Notes under the pieces: model-generated | Databases searched by the model: none | What the model saw: the letters and a program-made list of their open reading frames with translations, nothing else | What the model was told of the DNA's origin: nothing | Assembly: GCA_035637655.1 (NCBI GenBank) | Contig: DASPWT010000007.1 | Span: 1 to 17,198 of the forward strand | Origin: VBDM01 sp035637655 | GTDB taxonomy: Bacteria > Pseudomonadota > Gammaproteobacteria > Burkholderiales > SG8-39 | Direction of reading: 5' to 3' | Length of the DNA: 17,198 nt | Translations under genes and position numbers: made by a program | Shown here: one piece after another, positions 1-9,340 of the stretch | Layout of the letters: every line of letters begins with the position of its first letter | How positions within the stretch are numbered: position 1 is the stretch's first letter

Positions 1-233
1 GCGTGAAACAGGATCTTGGGATTCTGCGAATTCTTCTTCCATACCAGACCCATATGCACCCCTTCGGTACTCTGCATCGGGATCAGGGGGGAAACCTGCC
101 CACATTGCGATGGCGGACAGTTGGCATTGGGATCAGGGAACCCGCCCTGCGCAGAAGCTCCCGACCAGAGACCGAGCGTGAACCACATCAGCGCGCCGGC
201 ACCCCGGGCTGCAAACCCGATTCTCGTACTCAT
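1..233 (-). CDS. Exported protein of unknown function, N-terminal part
   Basis: The minus-strand frame opens at ATG 233 and runs off the left edge with no stop, showing 77 residues. A strong ribosome binding site (GAGGAGG, about 6 bases before the ATG) fixes the start. The first ~28 residues look like a signal peptide: Arg at 4 and 10, a hydrophobic stretch at about 12-23, and a likely cleavage after Ala-Ser-Ala (residues 26-28). The mature part begins QGGFPDPN and has two cysteines (39 and 44) and a segment EGVHMGLVWKKNSQNPKIL. That segment faintly recalls the start of secreted kelch/galactose-oxidase-like proteins, but this is only an impression and I do not assign a family. The product should act outside the cytoplasm. 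Confidence 0.75.
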   Translation of the reverse strand, partial: MSTRIGFAARGAGALMWFTLGLWSGASAQGGFPDPNANCPPSQCGQVSPLIPMQSTEGVHMGLVWKKNSQNPKILFH

Positions 234-341
234 CGTGGACCTCCTCGTTCTGACTGGGATTAAGGTCGATGAAACGCCTCGTATGCGTATACAACTCGCG
301 CGCAAAAGTATTCCCGCCCAATGATAGGCGTCAGCGGCAGC

Positions 342-371
342 TTGAGTCGACGCTATCTCTGGCAAGATATT
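342..371 (+). promoter_or_regulatory. Possible sigma-70-type promoter before the VIT-family gene
   Basis: TTGAGT (342-347) and GATATT (366-371) are separated by 18 bases; each matches the consensus hexamer at four of six positions. It lies in the 232-base region between the divergent exported-protein gene and the VIT-family gene. A second isolated -10-like TAGAAT at 436-441 lacks a spaced -35. The call is weak. Confidence 0.25.
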
Positions 372-465
372 AGAAGTCGCAAATCGTTAAGCTATTGAAC
401 GTAGGGAGAAATGCGCCATTTTTCGCGAATTCGCCTAGAATCCCCGCTGGGGGATGGGGACAAGC

Positions 466-1494
466 ATGGCGAAATCAGGGGAAGGCTGGCTCGACGAGAC
501 GCGTTCTGCGTATCTGTACCGCGCGATCGCAGAGGTCGAGCGCGGCGCGCCCCGAGCGGAGCTGTTCCAGCAGCTCGCGCGCGAAGCCGAGGGGCAGGCC
601 GCGATCTGGGCGAAGAACGCGGGGCTCGCGTCGGTTCCCGCCTTCGTCCCCGATTTGCGCACCCGCATCGTTGCGGGCCTCGTGCGACGCTACGGCCCGC
701 GCGCGATGCGCGGAATTCTCGCCGCAATGAAAGTGCGTGGGCTCTCCGTATACAGCCACGCCGTGCCAGGGCACCCTGCGCCGACCTCGGCGGACGAGGT
801 CGGCAAGCGCCATCGCGGCATTGCGGGCGGCGGAAATCTGCGTGCCGCCGTATTCGGCATCAACGACGGACTGGTGTCCAACGCAAGCCTCATCCTGGGT
901 GTGGCAGGTGCGTCGGCGAACAACAGCACTATCCTGCTCTCCGGTATCGCCGGTCTGCTGGCGGGAGCGTTCTCCATGGCTGCCGGCGAGTATGTTTCGG
1001 TGCGCTCGCAGCGGGAGATGTACGAGCATCAGATCGGGCTGGAGCGGGCCGAACTGGCCGAGTATCCGGAAGAGGAAGCCGAGGAGCTCGCGTTGATCTA
1101 TGCGGCGCGCGGGATGAGCGTGAGTGACGCCCATGGCCTCGCGCGACGCACCATCGCCGATCCGCGCCTGGCGCTCGACACGCTGGCGCGCGAGGAGCTC
1201 GGCCTCAATCCCGATGACCTCGGCTCGCCTCGGGGAGCGGCGCTGTCCTCGTTTTTTTCGTTCGGCGCCGGCGCGCTGGTGCCGCTTGCGCCGTTTCTGT
1301 TCGCGCGCGGCGACGGTGCTCTTATCGCGGCGGTCGCAATGACCGCCGTCGCTTTGTTCGGGGTCGGCTCGATGATCAGCCTGTTCACGGGCCGCAGCGC
1401 GGTGCGCGACGGCCTGCGCATGCTCGCGATAGGCGGCGGCGCGGGGGCGGTCACCTACGTCATCGGCACGCTGCTCGGCGTGAGCCTCGTCTGA
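466..1494 (+). CDS. VIT1/CCC1-family iron/manganese transporter with N-terminal ferritin-like segment
   Basis: Predicted inner-membrane transporter of the VIT1/CCC1 family, which moves Fe2+ or Mn2+ out of the cytosol. Residue numbers here count from the in-frame ATG at 454. Residues ~14-100 form a ferritin-like helical region; ~128-346 is the VIT domain. Family signatures are FGINDGLVSNASLILG (134-149) and SMAAGEYVSVRSQREMYEHQ (174-193), followed by an acidic, cytosolic metal-binding stretch rich in Glu (~198-250) and hydrophobic helices to the C-terminus. I prefer ATG 466 (342 residues) because GGGGA sits 5 bases before it, while ATG 454 (346 residues) has no properly spaced site. In the ferritin-like part the usual E-x-x-H pair is not evident: the second helix reads REAEGQAAIW. 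Metal specificity cannot be read from sequence. Confidence 0.9.
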   Translation: MAKSGEGWLDETRSAYLYRAIAEVERGAPRAELFQQLAREAEGQAAIWAKNAGLASVPAFVPDLRTRIVAGLVRRYGPRAMRGILAAMKVRGLSVYSHAVPGHPAPTSADEVGKRHRGIAGGGNLRAAVFGINDGLVSNASLILGVAGASANNSTILLSGIAGLLAGAFSMAAGEYVSVRSQREMYEHQIGLERAELAEYPEEEAEELALIYAARGMSVSDAHGLARRTIADPRLALDTLAREELGLNPDDLGSPRGAALSSFFSFGAGALVPLAPFLFARGDGALIAAVAMTAVALFGVGSMISLFTGRSAVRDGLRMLAIGGGAGAVTYVIGTLLGVSLV

Positions 1495-1512
1495 CCGGCC
1501 GCGAAACAGGAA

Positions 1513-2763
1513 ATGGAGGCAGGGTTCGTCGTTCACAGTCTCGTCGGGTTTTTCGTCCTGCATGCCATCGCCTGGGCTCTGAGCGAAGACCGCAGAACCG
1601 TCGTCTGGCGGCCGGTTATCGCCGGCATGCTGCTGACCTTTGGGCTGGGACTCGTGCTGTTGAAGGCGCCCTACGCCAAAGATGTTTTTCTCGCCTTGAA
1701 CGGCGCGCTCAACGCGCTTGAAAAAGCGACGCAGGACGGAACCGCGTTCGTATTCGGTTTCCTGGGCGGCGGAGCGCTGCCGTTCGTCGAAACCTATCCG
1801 GGAGCGAGCTTCGTGCTCGCGTTCCGGGCGCTGCCGCTGGTGCTGGTGGTGAGCGCGCTCTCGGCGCTGCTCTTCTACTGGCGAGTGCTGCCCTGGATCG
1901 TGAACGTGTTTTCGATTCTCCTGCAAAAGACCATGGGCGTCGGCGGCGCGATCGGCTTGTCCTCCGCGGCGAACGTGTTCGTCGGCATGGTCGAGGCCCC
2001 CCTGGTCGTCAAGCCCTATATCCGGAACATGAGCCGCGGTGAGCTCTTCATCCTCATGAGCTGCGGCATGGCGACCGTCGCCGGCACCGTGATGGCGCTC
2101 TACGCGAGCATTCTCTCGAAGGTGATTCCCGACGCGCTGGGGCACATCCTGATCGCCTCGATCATCAGCACTCCGGCGGCGATCGCGGTTTCGGTGCTCA
2201 TGGTTCCGGGGGAGGCGCCGGCGACGGAGGGAAAACTCGTGGCCCAGGCCGCGACCTCGAGCATGGACGCGGTCACCCGCGGGACCGTCGATGGGGCGCA
2301 ACTCCTTGTCAATATCGTCGCGATGCTCCTCGTGCTGGTGGCGCTGGTGAGCCTCGCCAATCAGGTGCTGGCGCTGCTTCCCGAGGTGGCCGGAGCGCCG
2401 GTCACGCTGCAGCGCGTGCTCGGTGTCGCATTAGCGCCCCTTGTCTGGATCATGGGCATTCCGTGGTCGGAGGCGACGACGGCCGGGGCGTTGATGGGAA
2501 CGAAGACCGTGCTCAACGAGCTGCTCGCCTACATCGACCTCGCGAGACTTCCCGATGGCGCGCTCGCGCCTCGCAGCCGGCTGATGATGACTTACGCGCT
2601 GTGCGGCTTCGCCAATTTCGGCAGCCTTGGCATCATGATCGGGGGCCTGGCGACCATGGCGCCGGAACGCCGCGACGAGATCGTTTCCCTGGGCGGAAAA
2701 ACCATCCTCTCCGGAACGCTCGCGACCTGCGTTGCGGGTTCGGTCGTGGGCATTCTCTATTGA
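1513..2763 (+). CDS. Concentrative nucleoside transporter (CNT/NupC family)
   Basis: A 416-residue inner-membrane protein, the usual length for bacterial NupC-type proton- or sodium-coupled nucleoside importers. Family hallmarks are SSAANVFVGMVEAPLVVKPY in the first half (a re-entrant substrate-binding region) and ALCGFANFGSLGIMIGG near the C-terminus, with an SELF-like helix (SRGELFILMSCGMATVAGT) between them. The N-terminal third has several hydrophobic helices. It starts 18 bases after the VIT-family stop and ends 29 bases before alaS on the same strand, so read-through transcription is possible. The ribosome binding site is poor (AGGA directly before ATG 1513). Substrate preference (pyrimidine or purine nucleosides) cannot be decided here. 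Confidence 0.93.
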   Translation: MEAGFVVHSLVGFFVLHAIAWALSEDRRTVVWRPVIAGMLLTFGLGLVLLKAPYAKDVFLALNGALNALEKATQDGTAFVFGFLGGGALPFVETYPGASFVLAFRALPLVLVVSALSALLFYWRVLPWIVNVFSILLQKTMGVGGAIGLSSAANVFVGMVEAPLVVKPYIRNMSRGELFILMSCGMATVAGTVMALYASILSKVIPDALGHILIASIISTPAAIAVSVLMVPGEAPATEGKLVAQAATSSMDAVTRGTVDGAQLLVNIVAMLLVLVALVSLANQVLALLPEVAGAPVTLQRVLGVALAPLVWIMGIPWSEATTAGALMGTKTVLNELLAYIDLARLPDGALAPRSRLMMTYALCGFANFGSLGIMIGGLATMAPERRDEIVSLGGKTILSGTLATCVAGSVVGILY

Positions 2764-2792
2764 GGCACCGGATTTTCCGCTAAGATCGCGAG

Positions 2793-5408
<2,616 letters not shown>

Positions 5409-5424
5409 CGGCGCGGCCGGTCGC

Positions 5425-6396
5425 CTAAAATCCGATCCGCTGCTTTTTCGGCGAGCGCGCGTCGCCGATGTCGGAGACATCGATTTCGTCGCGGCCCGCG
5501 AGCTTCGCGTTGCCGAAAGCGTTCATGATGGCGCGGCGCATTTCCCGGGGCGAGAGCTCCGCGAATCGCTCCTGCACCTCGTGCGCGAGCTCTTCGGGAA
5601 AGTCCTTGCCCCAGTCGTGGCCGCCGCGGATCTCGCCGTAGATCGCCTGCGCGATGCGAGCCGAGCCGTCCCGGTCGGGCGACCCGACCTCGTAGATGTT
5701 CATGCGGTTGAGGATCGGATCCGGGATCTTGGATTCTTCGTTTGCCGTGGCGATCCACACCACGCCCGAGGCATCGATCGGGATCTCGACGAACTCATCC
5801 ACGAACTCGGCTGCCGTGTCGCGCTCGAGCAGCATGTACAGCGCACCCAGCGGATCGTACTGATTGCCGCCGCCCGCCTTGTCGAGTTCGTCGACCATGA
5901 TCACCGGGTTGGCGTAGGTGCCGTTCAGAATGGTCTCGAATACCTTTCCGGGCTTGGCGTTCTTCCATTGCGATGAAGCCCCGGAGATGACCCAGCCCGC
6001 GGTCATCGAGCTCATCGAGCAAAGACCGAAGCCCGTGGACAGGAGCTGCGACAGACGCCGGCCGAAATAGGTCTTGCCGATTCCCGGCTCTCCGAGCAGA
6101 AGCATCGGCGGCAACTCCAGGCAGTCGTTGGACGAAGCGCACAGCGCGATGTGCTTCTTGACGTCGTCGAGGACTTCCGCGAAGTTGGGAAGTTCGTCGT
6201 AGAGACTCTCCATCGCCGGAATTCCCGAGGGCTTCACCGTGAGGCGGGTGCCGCCCGCCTTGATCATTTTTTCATAGGTGGACTTCAGCGCATCGTTCGC
6301 CGAAGCGGAAAGGTCCTGCAACGCGCGGTCGACTTCCGCGACGTCATAGACATCCTTGAATCCTCCGATCGGGATGTTGACCGCTGCTGTCGTCAT
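5425..6396 (-). CDS. Lone Lon-like AAA+ ATPase
   Basis: A 323-residue soluble AAA+ protein with no protease or other recognisable effector domain. Walker A is GEPGIGKT (102-109), Walker B VIMVDELDKA (165-174), sensor 1 IATAN (215-219), the putative arginine finger is in ILNRM (Arg231), and sensor 2 is in SPREMRRAI (282-290). ELDKA and the ILNRM region resemble the ATPase module of Lon. About 90 residues precede the ATPase core. Start: ATG 6396 is preceded by GGAGG at 8 bases; a GTG at 6429 would add 11 residues but lacks such a site. The gene stands alone on the minus strand between alaS and aroG, so context gives no partner. It may be a remodelling ATPase or adaptor-type chaperone, but the substrate is unknown. 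Confidence 0.88.
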   Translation of the reverse strand: MTTAAVNIPIGGFKDVYDVAEVDRALQDLSASANDALKSTYEKMIKAGGTRLTVKPSGIPAMESLYDELPNFAEVLDDVKKHIALCASSNDCLELPPMLLLGEPGIGKTYFGRRLSQLLSTGFGLCSMSSMTAGWVISGASSQWKNAKPGKVFETILNGTYANPVIMVDELDKAGGGNQYDPLGALYMLLERDTAAEFVDEFVEIPIDASGVVWIATANEESKIPDPILNRMNIYEVGSPDRDGSARIAQAIYGEIRGGHDWGKDFPEELAHEVQERFAELSPREMRRAIMNAFGNAKLAGRDEIDVSDIGDARSPKKQRIGF

Positions 6397-6519
6397 TCTG
6401 GCTGCCTCCAGGTGAACACAACTTATCACGCAAGAACGATGCCTACAACCCGTCTGACATCCTCAACGGACTGTGGTTTCGGGGCGTTGACCGGCTGTTC
6501 TGGCACTCTCGCACCGCGT

Positions 6520-6545
6520 CTGCCAAGGCGTGACGTATTTGGCAG
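6520..6545. repeat. Inverted repeat CTGCCAA-N12-TTGGCAG
   Basis: Perfect 7-bp arms at 6520-6526 and 6539-6545 enclose 12 bases. It lies 145 bases before the aroG start and could be a dimer-binding operator or an RNA hairpin. No T-run follows, so it is not a rho-independent terminator. Confidence 0.4.
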
Positions 6546-6558
6546 TCGGAGGAAACGC

Positions 6559-6582
6559 ATGAGCCGATGCCGTCGTTACTAG
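6559..6582 (+). CDS. Possible leader heptapeptide upstream of aroG
   Basis: ATG 6559 opens a seven-codon ORF (MSRCRRY) ending in TAG. GGAGG lies 6 bases before it, one of the best ribosome binding sites in the window. It ends 107 bases before aroG. The single Tyr just before the stop is only suggestive of attenuation by an aromatic amino acid; no classic run of regulatory codons or terminator hairpin is seen. It may be chance. Confidence 0.2.
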   Translation: MSRCRRY

Positions 6583-6641
6583 GGACTGCACGGAATACGG
6601 AATGCGTGCCGCTCGCGCCGGCCGCAACGGATTTATTCGGG

Positions 6642-6647
6642 TAAAAT
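6642..6647 (+). promoter_or_regulatory. Possible -10 element for aroG
   Basis: TAAAAT matches five of six -10 consensus bases and would put the transcript start near 6654, about 36 bases before the aroG ATG. No convincing -35 is spaced correctly. A palindrome ATTCT-TAG-AGAAT (6661-6673) follows immediately and could be an operator. Confidence 0.3.
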
Positions 6648-6689
6648 TCAAACTATTCAGATTCTTAGAGAATACCCGCCGCGACAGCC

Positions 6690-7760
6690 ATGCATTTCAA
6701 AGTCGACGACGTCAGAATCCGGGAAATCAAGGAACTCGCGCCGCCCGCGCACCTGCTGCGCGAATTTCCCTGCTCCGAGAAAACCGAGGAGCTGACCTAT
6801 CGCACGCGGCAAGCGATTCATCGTCTCCTCCACGGGTCGGACGACAGGATGCTCGTCATTATCGGCCCGTGCTCGATCCATGATCCCGTGGCGGGTCTCG
6901 AGTACGCGCGCAAGCTGGTCGAAATGCGAAAAGAACTCGAGCGGGACCTCGTCATCGTCATGCGAGTGTATTTCGAGAAACCGCGCACTACCGTGGGTTG
7001 GAAGGGGCTGATCAACGATCCGGATCTCGACGGCAGTTTCCACATCAACAAGGGGCTGCGCCTCGCGCGCGAGCTGCTCATGAACATCAACGAGGCGGGG
7101 CTGCCGGCGGGCACCGAGTTTCTGGACATGATCTCGCCGCAGTATTACGCGGACCTCGTGAGCTGGGGCGCGATCGGCGCACGCACCACGGAATCGCAGG
7201 TGCATCGCGAGCTCGCCTCCGGGCTGTCGTGCGCGGTCGGATTCAAGAACGGCACCGACGGCAATGTGCGCATCGCGGTGGACGCGCTGAAGGCCGCGCG
7301 CACGCCCCACCATTTCCTTTCGGTGACCAAGGAGGGGCACTCCGCCATCGTCTCGACCAACGGCAACGAGGACTGCCATATCATCCTGCGCGGAGGCAAG
7401 CACCCGAACTATGACGCGGCAAGCGTCGACGCCGCCGCCAAGGAGCTGGCCGCCTCCGGGCTCCAGCAGCGTCTGATGGTCGATTGCAGTCACTCGAACA
7501 GCCAGAAGATGTATCAACGCCAGATCGACGTCGCGCGCGAGGTCGCGCGCCAGGTCGCTGCGGGCGAAGACCGCGTCATCGGCCTCATGATCGAATCGCA
7601 TCTCAAGGCGGGGCGCCAGGACCTCGTTCCGGGAAAGCCGCTGATTTACGGCCAGAGCATCACCGATGCCTGCATCGGCTGGGAGGACAGCGTGCCGCTG
7701 CTCAAGAATCTCGCCGCGGCGGTGCGCAAGCGCCGGCTGGTGAAAACCGAAGAATCCTAG
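6690..7760 (+). CDS. aroG: 3-deoxy-7-phosphoheptulonate synthase (class I DAHP synthase)
   Basis: Catalyses the first step of the shikimate pathway: phosphoenolpyruvate plus erythrose 4-phosphate gives DAHP, in the cytosol. The 356-residue protein is colinear with E. coli AroG from the first residues (RIREIKEL against RIKEIKEL), which supports ATG 6690 although no clear ribosome binding site precedes it. The metal ligands fall at the same numbers as in E. coli AroG: Cys61 (IIGPCSIHDP), His268 (DCSHSNS), Glu302 (MIESHL) and Asp326 (SITDACIGWED). The substrate loop FEKPRTTVGWKGLINDP is intact. Ser180 and Ser211, which line the Phe allosteric pocket in E. coli AroG, are kept; this is compatible with Phe control but does not exclude the Tyr-type. 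The stop is 4 bases before a repeat element. Confidence 0.98.
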   Translation: MHFKVDDVRIREIKELAPPAHLLREFPCSEKTEELTYRTRQAIHRLLHGSDDRMLVIIGPCSIHDPVAGLEYARKLVEMRKELERDLVIVMRVYFEKPRTTVGWKGLINDPDLDGSFHINKGLRLARELLMNINEAGLPAGTEFLDMISPQYYADLVSWGAIGARTTESQVHRELASGLSCAVGFKNGTDGNVRIAVDALKAARTPHHFLSVTKEGHSAIVSTNGNEDCHIILRGGKHPNYDAASVDAAAKELAASGLQQRLMVDCSHSNSQKMYQRQIDVAREVARQVAAGEDRVIGLMIESHLKAGRQDLVPGKPLIYGQSITDACIGWEDSVPLLKNLAAAVRKRRLVKTEES

Positions 7761-7764
7761 CAAC

Positions 7765-7842
7765 AACCGGGGACAGACCACGTTTTTTCATCGAGCCAAG
7801 GAAACCGGCGATCCGGGATCGAGCAACGGTCTGTCCCCGGTT
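7765..7842. repeat. 78-bp element with perfect 15-bp inverted ends (REP-like / remnant)
   Basis: AACCGGGGACAGACC (7765-7779) is the exact reverse complement of 7828-7842. The 48-base interior holds an ACGTTTTTTC stretch next to the left arm and a small palindrome CGATCC-G-GGATCG (7809-7821). The word GGGGACAGACCACGTTT is one I recall as a dispersed intergenic repeat in proteobacterial genomes, often linked with REP-associated (Y1/RAYT) transposases; this link is from memory and not testable here. There is no transposase in the window. The element lies between the aroG stop and the glycosyltransferase, and its right arm is read in the glycosyltransferase frame. Confidence 0.65.
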
Positions 7843-9336
7843 TTCTGGGGCACCGCTGCGCTGATCCTCGCGTTCAAGCTCTGGCTGTCCGCGGTCTTTC
7901 CCTTCACCGGCGACGAAGCCTATTTCACCTACTGGGGCGTCTTTCCCGATTACGGCTACTACGATCATCCGCCGATGATCGGCTGGCTGCTCGCCCTTCT
8001 GCTCAAGCTGTCGCACGCCGAATGGGTGCTGCGGCTGCCGGTGACCCTGATGCCCTTCGCGCTCGCGGCGGGAATCTACGTCGTGCTGCGCCGCGCGGAC
8101 GAAACCAAGGCGGCGCTCGCGGGGCTCGCCTTCATGCTGCTGCCCGCCAACGTCTGGGGTGTCTTCATCACCACCGACACGCCGCTCATTTTCTTTTGCT
8201 TCGCCTCGGCGTTCGCCTTCTGGCTGGGGGTTGTCAAGAAAGCATCACGCTGGCAAGCGCTCGCCGGCGTATTTCTCGGGCTGGCGTTTCTTTCGAAATA
8301 CTTCGCCGTCCTGTTGGGACTGGCCTACGTGGCTTATGTTGCGCTCTCCCCGCGCGGGCAGCGCGACTGGCGCGGCCTTGCGCTCGTCGTGCTGTGTTCG
8401 CTTCCGTTCGCCGCCGTCAACCTGTGGTGGAATTACGAGCATTGCTGGGCGAACCTGATGTTCAATCTCTACAACCGGCACGAGACTGCCGGCTGGTCCT
8501 GGAAGACGCCGCTCATCTACTTCGTCTCGGTGCTCTACCTGCTCAGCCCGGTCGCCCTGTGGCAGCTCGCAAAGGAGCGCCGGACCGTGGTCGCCTCGCT
8601 CGGCGAGCCGTCGCCGCGATTTTTCGTCGCCCTCTTTGCGCTTCCCTTCGGATTTTTCGCCGTGCTTTCCGCGGTCAAGCTGATCGGCTTGCACTGGATG
8701 CTCGCCTTCGTGCCCTTCTTTTTCATTGCGGCGGGCTGGTTCCTGTCGCGCGAGCAGCTGCGGCGCTCGGTCCTGTACCTCGGAACGTTCAGCGCGCTCC
8801 ACGTCGCCGCGATCATCGCCGCGGCGATGCTGCCGCTCGACGCCTGGAAGAGCACGCGTTTCTACGGCGGCATCGTGTATCACGCCCGCATGCCTGAAAT
8901 CCTTCGGGAGCTGAAACCCTACGCGGAGGAGTTCGATTTCGCCACCGACGGATACTCGATGTCGGCAGTCGCGTCCTTTCATGCGCGCGGGCATGTGGCC
9001 GTATTCGGCCCCGCATCCTCGCACGCGAGGCACGACGACATCCTGACCGATTTCAGGCGGCTCGACGGCAAGAACATTCTGGTGCTGCGCAAGGATGCGC
9101 CCGGCGATGCCGACTACGGGCCCTACTTCCGCAGCGTCGAATACAAGGAGTTCACGCTCTCGGGCGCGAGCTTTTATCTCGTGCTGGGCCGCGGATTCGA
9201 TTTCGCCGTTTATCGGGAGCGGGTGCTGCAGTCCGTGCGCGAGCGCTTCTACGCCATTCCCTGGTACCTTCCTCAGGGACATTGCTATTTCTGCGAGCGG
9301 TATTTCGACGCTCCCACCTGCCCCGCGAAGGACTGA
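7831..9336 (+). CDS. GT39-family (ArnT/PMT-like) membrane glycosyltransferase, 5' end altered
   Basis: Integral-membrane glycosyltransferase that would use a polyprenyl-phosphate sugar donor at the periplasmic face. The family signature GDEAYFTYWGVFPDYGYYDH, with the catalytic-type Asp-Glu at 7912-7917, is followed by HPPMIGW and many hydrophobic helices, then a soluble tail ending in a cysteine-rich CYFCERYFDAPTC. The signature lies upstream of the first ATG (7975), so that ATG cannot give a working enzyme. The frame is open back to 7744 but holds no ATG, GTG or TTG. The given start is the CTG at 7831, inside the right arm of the inverted repeat, and marks only where homologous sequence plausibly begins (501 residues, normal for the family). 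Either a rare start codon is used or repeat insertion removed the start. UbiA-like gene follows after 4 bases. Confidence 0.75.
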   Translation: MSPVFWGTAALILAFKLWLSAVFPFTGDEAYFTYWGVFPDYGYYDHPPMIGWLLALLLKLSHAEWVLRLPVTLMPFALAAGIYVVLRRADETKAALAGLAFMLLPANVWGVFITTDTPLIFFCFASAFAFWLGVVKKASRWQALAGVFLGLAFLSKYFAVLLGLAYVAYVALSPRGQRDWRGLALVVLCSLPFAAVNLWWNYEHCWANLMFNLYNRHETAGWSWKTPLIYFVSVLYLLSPVALWQLAKERRTVVASLGEPSPRFFVALFALPFGFFAVLSAVKLIGLHWMLAFVPFFFIAAGWFLSREQLRRSVLYLGTFSALHVAAIIAAAMLPLDAWKSTRFYGGIVYHARMPEILRELKPYAEEFDFATDGYSMSAVASFHARGHVAVFGPASSHARHDDILTDFRRLDGKNILVLRKDAPGDADYGPYFRSVEYKEFTLSGASFYLVLGRGFDFAVYRERVLQSVRERFYAIPWYLPQGHCYFCERYFDAPTCPAKD

Positions 9337-9340
9337 CCCC

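Larger units (their letters stand above)
6397..6689. other. Divergent intergenic region between the AAA+ gene and aroG
   Basis: 293 bases without a recognisable protein-coding gene. It contains a 7-bp inverted repeat (6520-6545), a heptapeptide ORF with a strong Shine-Dalgarno (6559-6582), a -10-like hexamer (6642-6647) and a 13-base palindrome (6661-6673). The longer open frames here read as low-complexity Arg/Ala/Thr strings and are not credible genes. Confidence 0.6.

Noticed and set aside
475..2301. Long minus-strand open frame of 608 codons opposite the VIT and nucleoside transporter genes
   Set aside because: It is antisense to two well-supported genes and its translation is rich in Arg, Glu, His and Asp with no domain; a GC-bias shadow.
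6463..6651. Minus-strand 62-codon frame upstream of aroG
   Set aside because: No ribosome binding site, Arg/Ala/Thr-rich composition and no match to any family I know.
6657..7781. Minus-strand open frame of 374 codons opposite aroG
   Set aside because: Antisense to aroG, whose residues match E. coli AroG position by position; no motif in the shadow.
7765..7842. The inverted repeat as a rho-independent terminator of aroG
   Set aside because: The loop is 48 bases and the T-run follows the left arm instead of the full stem, so it does not fit an intrinsic terminator.
9095..9340. Extended N-terminus for the UbiA-like protein
   Set aside because: It overlaps the glycosyltransferase coding region, has no homologous content, and TTG 9341 has a well-placed ribosome binding site.
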